A stretch of 64,000 bases of DNA from Streptomyces carminius (GTDB taxonomy: Bacteria > Actinomycetota > Actinomycetes > Streptomycetales > Streptomycetaceae), in assembly GCF_002794255.1 (NCBI RefSeq), contig NZ_PGGW01000065.1, positions 29,731-93,730 of the forward strand, read 5' to 3'. Below are positions 16,416 through 23,845 of this stretch, one piece after another (position 1 is the stretch's first letter; the number at the start of each line of letters is the position of its first letter). The notes below the pieces were generated by a model, which was not told where the DNA came from, did not search any database, and was given only the letters and a program-made list of their open reading frames with translations. A program made the position numbers and the translations under genes.

Positions 16416-18020
16416 TCAGGTCCGGGGCACCAGGCCGGCGGTGTCCCAGTACCGCAGCTGGGGCAGGGCGGAGAGCCGGCCGGTCCGTGCCACCGGGGCG
16501 CCGCCGAGGATCATCGCGGTGGGTTCCGTGGGATCGAAGACCGGCCACGCGGGGGCGTGCCGGCTGGTGGGTCTGCCGTTCCGGGCGAAGGAGGCCACCA
16601 GGTCGATCAGGGTGTCGGAGATCCGCCGCTCCAGCGGCCCGTCCCCGTACACCGGGGCGTGGACCGGCAGCCGGTGGGTGCCGAAGAGGAACTTCGAGGT
16701 GGCCTCGTGCGGCGTGCCGGCGTACGGCGGGCGCACCGGGTGGGCGAACTCCATGACGTACTGCGGCGACCTCCCCTCCCGCGCGTGCCGCTCGGCCAGC
16801 CGGACGATCTGGTACCGGAACAGCGCGTCGCCCCACACCTCGGTCCACAGCGACACCGGGTCGGCGGCCCGGCCCGCGGCCGGCAGGGCCTCCCGGTAGT
16901 GGGCGAGGCACTCGCCGACCTGCTCGTCGCCGACCTTGGCGGCGCACTTGTCCAGCACGGCGCGCACCGCGGCGCGCAGCCCTGCCTCGTCGGCCGGGAG
17001 CGGGCCGTCGAAGGGGTAGCCCGGACCGGTGGTGAAGAACGACCCCTCGGTGCGGGCGAAGACGCACATCACCGGCACGGCGGGGGTGGGCAGCGCGTGG
17101 TCGTACCCGCGCATCCACCGCCCGTCCACCACCGGGCCCCGGTACTCGCGCCAGCCCTCCACCGCGCGCCCGGCAGGATCACCGGAGAACGTCCCGTCCC
17201 AGGCGTCGCGGAGCGCGGCGGCCGGTACCCGGCGCAGACCCGGCACCGTCGTGCCGAACCGCCGTGCCAGCCGTTCGAAGACGGCGCGGGACTCCTCGGG
17301 CGTGGTCGAACTCGCCGGCGCCCACACGTGCTTGGTGCTGACGGCGACGATCCGCCGCACGATGCCGCGCAGTTCGGGCAGCAGGCTCAGCTGCCAGGCG
17401 CTGGAACCGCCCGCGGAGGTGCCGGCGAGCGTGATGTTGCCGGGGTCGCCCCCGAACGCCTCGGCGTTGTCCCGCACCCAGCGCAGCAGCGCCGCCTGGT
17501 CCTGCAGGCCCCAGTTGGCGAAGGAGCCGGTGGCGGGGTCCGCGAGGTCCTCGTGCAGTCCCCAGCCGAAGGCGCCCAGGCGGTAGTTGAAGGTGACCAC
17601 GACCAGGTCGCCGCGTTCCGCGGTGCGGGCGCCGTCGTAGTCCGGCTCGCTTCCCGCCCCCAGCAGCCAGCCGCCGCCGTGGACGTAGACCAGGACCGGG
17701 CGGCGGCCCCGGACACCGGGGGTCCAGACGTTGGCGTACAGACTGTCCTCGGCGCTGCCGGGCAGGTAGTCGCCCTGCAGGGACGGCGGGGCGAACGCGG
17801 TGGTCTCGCGCACTCCGCCCCACGGTTCGGGAGGGCGCGGCGAGGCGAAGCGCAGCCGCCCCACCGGGGGCGCGGCGTAGGGCACCCCCCGGAAGACGGT
17901 GACCCGGCCGGTGCGCACTCCGGCGATCCGGCCGGCGGTGGTCTCGGTGACCACCGTGCCGCCCCGCCCCGCCGCCGCGGAGGAGGAGGCACGCGGTGGG
18001 TGTTGCTCTCGTCGGGACAT
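16416..18020 (-). CDS. Type-B carboxylesterase
   Basis: 534 residues, the alpha/beta-hydrolase carboxylesterase/lipase family. Seen: FRGVPYAAPPVGRLRF, oxyanion region VYVHGGGWLLGAG, nucleophile Ser in LAGTSAGGSSAW, acid Glu in ARTEGSFF and His in GTPHEATSKF, so the triad looks intact. No clear signal peptide, so probably cytosolic. The ATG at 18020 has a weak ribosome site; a GTG about 21 codons further in (VTETTAGRIAGV) also fits the family start. It lies 113 bp before the asparagine-synthetase-like gene on the same strand. It may hydrolyse or transfer an ester in the pathway; its substrate is unknown. Confidence 0.85.
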   Translation of the reverse strand: MSRREQHPPRASSSAAAGRGGTVVTETTAGRIAGVRTGRVTVFRGVPYAAPPVGRLRFASPRPPEPWGGVRETTAFAPPSLQGDYLPGSAEDSLYANVWTPGVRGRRPVLVYVHGGGWLLGAGSEPDYDGARTAERGDLVVVTFNYRLGAFGWGLHEDLADPATGSFANWGLQDQAALLRWVRDNAEAFGGDPGNITLAGTSAGGSSAWQLSLLPELRGIVRRIVAVSTKHVWAPASSTTPEESRAVFERLARRFGTTVPGLRRVPAAALRDAWDGTFSGDPAGRAVEGWREYRGPVVDGRWMRGYDHALPTPAVPVMCVFARTEGSFFTTGPGYPFDGPLPADEAGLRAAVRAVLDKCAAKVGDEQVGECLAHYREALPAAGRAADPVSLWTEVWGDALFRYQIVRLAERHAREGRSPQYVMEFAHPVRPPYAGTPHEATSKFLFGTHRLPVHAPVYGDGPLERRISDTLIDLVASFARNGRPTSRHAPAWPVFDPTEPTAMILGGAPVARTGRLSALPQLRYWDTAGLVPRT

Positions 18021-18156
18021 TCGCCGATCCTCGCTTCAGCGTGTTGCGACGGGGACGGTGCGACGGTGGACGCGTCGGCGGCGGGCGCCGTGACGGTCGG
18101 GGGACCGCAACGATCGTGCAACCGGTGCCGCGGCGGCCTCCAACACAGCGCGGCAT

Positions 18157-18190
18157 CTGTGTCAGGTCGCGGCGGCACTGTGTCAGGTCG
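18157..18190. repeat. Direct repeat pair, possible operator
   Basis: Two exact 13-bp copies of CTGTGTCAGGTCG start 21 bp apart (18157-18169, 18178-18190), two DNA turns, on one face. They sit in the 283-bp divergent gap between the esterase and DsbA-like genes; a TACGGT box (18217-18222) lies 26 bp downstream of the second copy on the plus strand. Confidence 0.5.
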
Positions 18191-18303
18191 GGACGGCGGG
18201 GCCGCATCGGGTGACGTACGGTGCCGTGGCACGACGACCGTGTCCGTCACCGGGCGGGCCCGCCGGGGTCCGCCCGGAGGAGCAGAGAGGAAGACCGCAC
18301 ACC

Positions 18304-19074
18304 ATGACCGTCCTGGGGACCGCGCGGGACGACGGCACGCCGGTGGTGACCGTCTGGTCGGACATCAGCTGCCCCTGGGCGACGCTCGCCCTGCACACGC
18401 TGCACCGCGCCGCCGAGCGCCTGGCGCTGCCGGTGCTGGTGGACCACCGGGCCTTCCCGCTGGAGCTGTTCAACGGCGTGCCCAACCCGAAGTACATCGT
18501 CGACGCCGAGGTGGCGGTGATCGCCGGCCGGCTGCCCGAACTGGGCTGGCGGCGCTGGTCGGCGCCGGAGTGGACCTACCCGGTGACCCTGCTGCCCGCC
18601 ATGGAGGCCGTCCAGGCCGCCAAGGACCCGGAGATCGGCGGCCTGCGCGGCAGCGACGAGCTGGACGCCGCGCTGCGCCGGGCGTACTACACCGACAGCC
18701 GGTGCGTCAGCATGCACGCGGTGATCCTGGACGTCGCCGGGCAGTGCCCGCACGTGGACGCCGGGAGGCTGGCCGAGGCACTGGCCCGGGGCGCCGGGCG
18801 GGCCGAGGTGTACGAGCAGTGGCGCACCGCGCGGGGACCGGAGATCCAGGGCAGCCCGCACCTGTTCGCCCCCGGCGGCTACCGCGCGCACAACCCCGGG
18901 GCGGTGTACGCCTGGCACGGCGACCCGCTGAAGGGCGACGGCTTCCCGCGGCTGGACGACTACCGCCCCGAGTGGGCCGGGGAACTGCTGCGGCGGCTGC
19001 ACCGCGCCGAGGACAGCAGCCGCTCCGGGGAGGCGGGCAGCTCCCGCCCGACCAGCGAGCGCAGCACGGGATAG
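18304..19074 (+). CDS. DsbA/FrnE-family thioredoxin-fold protein with single-Cys CPWA motif
   Basis: 256 residues. The N-terminal VTVWSDISCPWATLAL is the DsbA/FrnE active-site loop, but the second cysteine of CPWC is replaced by alanine (CPWA, Cys23). Without it a disulfide exchange cycle is unlikely; related folds act as glutathione- or mycothiol-linked isomerases or transferases. The helical insertion and the QGSPHLFAPGG segment carrying the family cis-proline are present. The start ATG 18304 has GAGAGGAAG. It is the only plus-strand gene in this part of the cluster. Its last 38 codons overlap the convergent FAD reductase gene by 115 bp. Confidence 0.82.
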   Translation: MTVLGTARDDGTPVVTVWSDISCPWATLALHTLHRAAERLALPVLVDHRAFPLELFNGVPNPKYIVDAEVAVIAGRLPELGWRRWSAPEWTYPVTLLPAMEAVQAAKDPEIGGLRGSDELDAALRRAYYTDSRCVSMHAVILDVAGQCPHVDAGRLAEALARGAGRAEVYEQWRTARGPEIQGSPHLFAPGGYRAHNPGAVYAWHGDPLKGDGFPRLDDYRPEWAGELLRRLHRAEDSSRSGEAGSSRPTSERSTG

Positions 19075-20228
19075 GCACCGGCGTCCCCGGCCAGTATCCC
19101 GCCCAGCAGGGTGCCCGCGTCGGGGGCGAGCACCAGCTTGGCGTACGTCCGGGCGGCCCGGTCGGCGTAGACCAGTTCCATCGCCCCCTGTGCCGAGGCG
19201 TGGGCGTCGCCGAAACTGGCGACGTCCACGCCGAGCAGCTTCAGGCGGGTGGACAGGTCCGCGCCGGGGAAGGACGCGTCGCGCAGGCCCAGCAACTGGT
19301 CGGCGACGGCTTCCGCCATCCGGTAGCCGGGCGACACCAGCCCGTAGCAGCGGCCCTCCACGGCCGCGCACTCGCCGATCGCCCAGACGTGCGGATCGGC
19401 GGTGCGGCAGCGCCGGTCCACCAGGAAGCCGCCGCGCGGGCCCGTCTCCAGGCCCGCCGGCGCGGCCAGTTCGTCACGTGGCCGGATCCCGGTGGAGAAC
19501 ACCACCAGATCGGCCTCCAGTTCGGTGCCGTCGCCGAGGACCACCGCGCGCACCCGGCCGCCGGGACCCGCCTCGACGGACCGGAGGGCCGTACCGCAGC
19601 GCACCGTCAGGCCCAGTTCGGTGACGTACCCGGCCAGCAGCCGCCCGGCGGCCCCGTCGAGCTGCGCCGGCATCAGGTGCGGCGCCAGCTCCACGACGTG
19701 CGGGCGCATGCCCAGCCGCCGCAGCGCCCCGGCGGCCTCCAGGCCCAGCAGGCCGCCGCCGACGACGACACCGGGACGGCCGGGGACGGCCGCGGCGCGG
19801 ACGGCCTCGAGGTCCTCGACGGTGCGGTAGACGAAGCAGCCGGGCAGTTCGCGGCCGGGGACCGGCGGTACGAGGGGGCGCGAGCCGGTGGCGAGCACCA
19901 GCGCGTCGTAGCCGACGAGGTCGCCGTGCGCGGTGCGCACCGCGCGGTGGTGCCGGTCGACGGTGGTGACCGGGGTGGCCAGCCGCAGTTCCACCCGCGG
20001 GTCCGCCGCCGGGTCCGGTCCGGCCGGCGCGGGCCCGGCGGCGCCGCCGGTACCGTGGTCGCCCTGGCCGGCCAGCCAGGAGGAGAGCCGGGTCCGGTCG
20101 TAGGCGGGGCGGGGTTCCTCGGCCAGGACGGTGACGCGCCAGGTGCCGGCCGGGTCACGGGCCCGCAGGTGCTGGACGAGGTGGTGGCCCACCATGCCGT
20201 GGCCGACGACGACGAGTGTGCGGGTCAT
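18960..20228 (-). CDS. NAD(P)/FAD-dependent oxidoreductase resembling the N-terminal part of NirB
   Basis: 422 residues: FAD-binding Rossmann region VVVGHGMVGHHLV at the N-terminus, YDALVLATGSRPL, NAD-binding GVVVGGGLLGLEA, and the FAD-contacting AIGECAAVEGRCYGL. Order and spacing resemble the reductase half of nitrite reductase NirB, but the [2Fe-2S] and siroheme domains of full NirB (about 850 residues) are absent. It ends in a Ser/Arg tail that runs into the convergent DsbA-like gene. It lies 81 bp after the nasB-like gene on the same strand, so it probably feeds electrons to nitrate reduction or another partner. It is either a short stand-alone reductase or a truncated NirB; the evidence does not decide. 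Confidence 0.85.
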   Translation of the reverse strand: MTRTLVVVGHGMVGHHLVQHLRARDPAGTWRVTVLAEEPRPAYDRTRLSSWLAGQGDHGTGGAAGPAPAGPDPAADPRVELRLATPVTTVDRHHRAVRTAHGDLVGYDALVLATGSRPLVPPVPGRELPGCFVYRTVEDLEAVRAAAVPGRPGVVVGGGLLGLEAAGALRRLGMRPHVVELAPHLMPAQLDGAAGRLLAGYVTELGLTVRCGTALRSVEAGPGGRVRAVVLGDGTELEADLVVFSTGIRPRDELAAPAGLETGPRGGFLVDRRCRTADPHVWAIGECAAVEGRCYGLVSPGYRMAEAVADQLLGLRDASFPGADLSTRLKLLGVDVASFGDAHASAQGAMELVYADRAARTYAKLVLAPDAGTLLGGILAGDAGAYPVLRSLVGRELPASPERLLSSARCSRRSSSPAHSGR

Positions 20229-20309
20229 GGGTGGCGGTCCTTCCGGATTCCTCGCGTTCTCTCGCGTTCCCCGGTCCGCGGCGGTCCGCCGGGGCGTGCG
20301 TCCCGGACG

Positions 20310-21716
20310 TCACCGCGCGGCGGCCGGCAGCGTCTCGCACAGGCGCCGGACGTCGTCGGCGCAGGTGCCGCAGCCGGTGGTCGCCCGGGTCGCGGCGGCC
20401 AGTGCGGGCAGGTCGCGGGCACCGGCGCGCCAGGCCGCGGCGAGCGCGGCCCTGGTGACGTTGTTGCAGAAGCAGAGCACCGTGTCGTCCGGCAGTTCGA
20501 CCCGGCCGGGCCCGGGCGCGGCGCTGCCCAGCAGGAGGGCGAGCCGTCCGGCGGGCACCGGCAGGTCGCGGTCGTGGAGCCGGCTGACGGCGGCGATGGC
20601 CCGGGGCAGACCGATCAGCACCCCGCCCGTGATCCGGTCCCCGTCGAGCGTCAGCGCGGCGTAGCGGCCGCGGGACGGGTCGGACAGGGTCACCGACTCG
20701 TCGCCCGGGGCGCCGGGCGGACCGAGGACGGCCAGGTCGGTCCCGGGGGCCCGGAGCCGGACGACGGTCCTGGCCGGCCGGTGGCGGACCCGTTGTCCGG
20801 CCAGTAGCCGGGCGAGGGTCTCGGCCTGCTCCCAGGCGCAGGAGAGCAGCCCCGGCACCTGTCCGGCGTGCTCGGCGCAGTCCCCGATCGCGTGGATACG
20901 GGGATCGCCGGTGCGCAGCCGGTCGTCGACGACCACGCCCCGGCGCACCGGCAGGCCGGCCTGCCGGGCGAGCCGGGTGTCGGGGACCACCCCGGTGCAC
21001 AGCAGCAGCGTGTCGGCCCCGACCATCCGGCCGTCCGTCAGGGTCAGTTTCCCGGGCGCGTACTCCACCGCCCGCCGCCCGGGGCACAGCCGGACGCCGT
21101 ACTCCGCCAGCCGGGCCGCGAGCAGGGCCCCGGCCCGGGCGTCCAGCAGGTGGTCCATCGGGTGCGGGCCGGGATGGACGAGGGTGACCTCGCGTCCGGC
21201 GCGGCGCAGCGCGAACGCGGTCTCCACGCCGAGGACTCCGCCGCCCAGCACGGCCACCGGGCCCGCACCGGGCCCGCCACCGGGCCCGCCACCGGGACCG
21301 CCACCGGGACCACTGCGCGGACCGTCGGCGAGGCCGGTGACATCGGCCGGGGACCGCACCGTGCGCACCCCCTCGCCCGGGACGCCCGGCAGCCGGGGGA
21401 CGTCCGGGCGGGCCCCGGTGGCCAGCACCAGTGTGTCGTACGGGTGGACGCTCCCGTCGTCGGTGTGCACCGCGCGGGCCCGCCGGTCGACGCGGACGGC
21501 CCGCACCCCCAGCAGCACCCGGGTGTCCCCGGGAGGAGGCGGCGGCACGGCCGCCTCCGGCGGCAGCTCGCCCGCGAGCACGGAGGTCAGCAGGGGGCGG
21601 TGGCAGGCCGGCTCCGCACCGAGGACCGTGACCGGACCGTGGTGGCCGTGGTGGCGCAGCCGCTCCACCAGCCGGTGCGCGGCCGGTCCGTAACCGACGA
21701 CCAGGACGCCGCTCAC
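20310..21716 (-). CDS. FAD oxidoreductase with BFD-type [2Fe-2S] domain, nitrate reductase electron-transfer partner (NasB-like)
   Basis: 468 residues. N-terminal pyridine-nucleotide-disulfide reductase fold: VLVVGYGPAAHRLVERL, LVLATGARPD, VAVLGGGVLGVETAF, and AIGDCAEHAGQVPGL. The C-terminal BFD-like domain has four cysteines (LCFCNN and GCGTCADD) for a [2Fe-2S] cluster. This is the layout of the small subunit that passes electrons from NADH to assimilatory nitrate reductase. The GTG start at 21716 overlaps the nitrate reductase stop (GTGA), so they are coupled. An unusual Gly/Pro repeat is inserted before the second Rossmann motif (see repeat at 21256). Confidence 0.87.
   Translation of the reverse strand: MSGVLVVGYGPAAHRLVERLRHHGHHGPVTVLGAEPACHRPLLTSVLAGELPPEAAVPPPPPGDTRVLLGVRAVRVDRRARAVHTDDGSVHPYDTLVLATGARPDVPRLPGVPGEGVRTVRSPADVTGLADGPRSGPGGGPGGGPGGGPGAGPVAVLGGGVLGVETAFALRRAGREVTLVHPGPHPMDHLLDARAGALLAARLAEYGVRLCPGRRAVEYAPGKLTLTDGRMVGADTLLLCTGVVPDTRLARQAGLPVRRGVVVDDRLRTGDPRIHAIGDCAEHAGQVPGLLSCAWEQAETLARLLAGQRVRHRPARTVVRLRAPGTDLAVLGPPGAPGDESVTLSDPSRGRYAALTLDGDRITGGVLIGLPRAIAAVSRLHDRDLPVPAGRLALLLGSAAPGPGRVELPDDTVLCFCNNVTRAALAAAWRAGARDLPALAAATRATTGCGTCADDVRRLCETLPAAAR
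21256..21311. repeat. 12-bp tandem repeats encoding a GPGG linker
   Basis: About four and a half copies of a CGGGCCCGCCAC-type 12-mer inside the NasB-like gene, encoding (Gly-Pro-Gly-Gly)n just before the NAD-binding strand. In-frame slippage would change linker length without breaking the gene. Confidence 0.75.
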
Positions 21717-23845
21717 GACGGCTCCGCCCAGGGCTCGACGCGCACGGCGCACACCTTGAACTCCGGCATCCGGCTGACCGGGTCCAGCGCGGGACGGGTC
21801 AGCAGGTTGGCCCGCCCCCGCCCCGGGAAGTGGAACGGCAGGAAGACGGTGTCGGTACGCAGCGTCCCGTCCAGGCGCACCCGCGCGACGGTGCCGCCGC
21901 GCGCCGAGGACACCAGCGCGAGCTGTCCCTCCTCCAGGCCGAAGCGTTCGGCGGTGTCGGGGTGCACCTGGACGAAGACCTCGCCGGCGGCCTCGTTCAG
22001 CTCCGGCACCCGCCGGGTCTGGGCACCGGACTGGTACTGGGCCAGGACGCGTCCGGTGGTGGCGTACAGGGGACGGTCCGCCGTGACCGGCTCCGCGGGC
22101 TCGCGGTGGTCCACCGCGGCGAACCGGGCCCGCCCGTCGGGGTGGGCGAAGCGGTCCAGGAACAGCCGCGGGGTGCCCGGGTGCGGGGCGCCGGACGTCC
22201 GCGGGCACGGCCAGTGCAGGGCCTCGCCCGCCTCCAGCCGGTCGTAGGTGATGCCCGAGTAGTCGGCCCGGCCGCCGGCGGAGGCGGCACGCAGCTCGTC
22301 GAAGACCGCCCGGGGATCGGTGGGGTAGCGGTGGCCGGGTTCGCCCAGGCGGACGGCCAGGCCGTGCAGGACCTCCAGGTCGGTGCGGACCCCGGCGGGG
22401 GGCGGCAGCAGTGCCCTGCGGCGCAGCACCCGTCCCTCCAGGCTGGTCATCGTGCCCTCCTCCTCGGCCCACTGGGCCACGGGAAGCACCACATCGGCCA
22501 TGGCGGCCGTCTCGGAGGGCACGAAGTCGGCCACCACCAGCAGGTCCAGGGCGGCCAGCCGCTCGGTGACGTGGGCGGCGCGGGGCGCGGAGACCACGGG
22601 GTTGGAGCCGAAGACCAGCAGCGCGCGCGGGCCGCCCTCGGTGCCGAGCGCGTCGAGGAGCTCGTAGGCGCTGCGACCGGGACCGGGCAGCGAGCCGGGG
22701 TCCACGCCCCACACCTTCGCCACCCGGGCCCGCGCCTCCGGGTCGGTGATGCTGCGGTAGCCGGGCAGTTGGTCGGTCTTCTGGCCGTGCTCGCGGCCGC
22801 CCTGTCCGTTGCCCTGCCCGGTCAGGGTGCCGTAGCCGCTGCCCCGGCGGCCCGGCAGGCCCAGTGCCAGGGCCAGGTTGACGAAGGCGGCCGCGGTGTC
22901 GGTGCCCTTGCTGTGCTGCTCGACGCCCCGGCCGGTGAGCACGTACGCCCGCCGGGCCCGGGCGAGTGCGCGCACCGCCTCGTACTGCTCCGCGGCCGGC
23001 ACGCCCGTGACGCGCTCGGCGCGTTCGGGCCACCAGGCCGCGGCCCGGCTCCAGACGGCGTCGAAGCCGGTGGTGCGCTCGGCCACGTACTCCTTGTCGA
23101 GGTGGCCTTCGGCGACCGCGATGTGCAACAGGCCCAGGGCGAGGGCCAGGTCGGTGCCGGGCGCGGGCTGCAGGTGGAGGGCGGCCCGCTCGGCGGTGCG
23201 GGTGCGGCGCGGGTCGACGACCACCAGGTCGGCGTGGTCCAGGTGGCGCATCAGCGGCGGCATGGTCTCGGCCGGGTTGGCGCCCGCCAGCAGGATCACC
23301 TCGGCCGCGCCGAGGTCGGTGACGGGGAACGGCAGCCCCCGGTCCACGCCGAAGGCGGCGTTGGCCGCGGCGGCGGCCGAGGACATGCAGAACCGGCCGT
23401 TGTAGTCGATCTGCGAGGTGCCCAGCGCCAGCCGGGCGAACTTGCCCAGCAGATACGCCTTCTCGTTCGTCAGCCCGCCGCCGCCGAAGACGGCGACGGC
23501 GTCCGCGCCGTGCTCGGCCCGGACGGCGCGCAGCCGCTCCGCCACCAGGTCCAGTGCCTCGTCCCAGCCCGCCGGCCGCGGCCGGCCGTCACCGTCGCGC
23601 ACCCGCGGGGCGCGCAGCCGGTCCGGGGCGCTCAGGACCGACGGGGCGGTCCAGCCCTTCTGGCACAGACGCCCGGAGTTGACCGGGAAGGCGGACGGAC
23701 GAACCGTCACCGCGCCGTGCTCGCGGCCCAGCAGCGTGCCGCACTGCAGGGCGCAGTACGGGCAGTGCGTCGCCACCCGCGCCGTCGCCGGTGCCGTCGC
23801 CCGGTCCGCCCCCGGCGCGGTGGCCCCGGCGGTCGTCTCAGACAC
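21713..23845 (-). CDS. Assimilatory nitrate reductase large subunit (molybdopterin, NasC-like)
   Basis: 710 residues. It reduces nitrate to nitrite in the cytoplasm with a molybdenum bis-MGD cofactor. The N-terminal [4Fe-4S] ligands are Cys28, Cys31, Cys35 and Cys61 (CPYCALQCG and GRLCQKGW). A Cys in NGRFCMSSAA is at the place of the Mo ligand. Further family marks: GANPAETMPPL, VVDPRRTRTAERA, TGRGVEQHSKGTDT, GQGNGQGGREHG and the C-terminal MoCo-binding domain. No Tat signal is seen, fitting the assimilatory type. The GTG start 23845 overlaps the transporter stop by 8 bp and the NasB-like gene begins within its stop: three tightly coupled genes. Confidence 0.92.
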   Translation of the reverse strand: MSETTAGATAPGADRATAPATARVATHCPYCALQCGTLLGREHGAVTVRPSAFPVNSGRLCQKGWTAPSVLSAPDRLRAPRVRDGDGRPRPAGWDEALDLVAERLRAVRAEHGADAVAVFGGGGLTNEKAYLLGKFARLALGTSQIDYNGRFCMSSAAAAANAAFGVDRGLPFPVTDLGAAEVILLAGANPAETMPPLMRHLDHADLVVVDPRRTRTAERAALHLQPAPGTDLALALGLLHIAVAEGHLDKEYVAERTTGFDAVWSRAAAWWPERAERVTGVPAAEQYEAVRALARARRAYVLTGRGVEQHSKGTDTAAAFVNLALALGLPGRRGSGYGTLTGQGNGQGGREHGQKTDQLPGYRSITDPEARARVAKVWGVDPGSLPGPGRSAYELLDALGTEGGPRALLVFGSNPVVSAPRAAHVTERLAALDLLVVADFVPSETAAMADVVLPVAQWAEEEGTMTSLEGRVLRRRALLPPPAGVRTDLEVLHGLAVRLGEPGHRYPTDPRAVFDELRAASAGGRADYSGITYDRLEAGEALHWPCPRTSGAPHPGTPRLFLDRFAHPDGRARFAAVDHREPAEPVTADRPLYATTGRVLAQYQSGAQTRRVPELNEAAGEVFVQVHPDTAERFGLEEGQLALVSSARGGTVARVRLDGTLRTDTVFLPFHFPGRGRANLLTRPALDPVSRMPEFKVCAVRVEPWAEPS

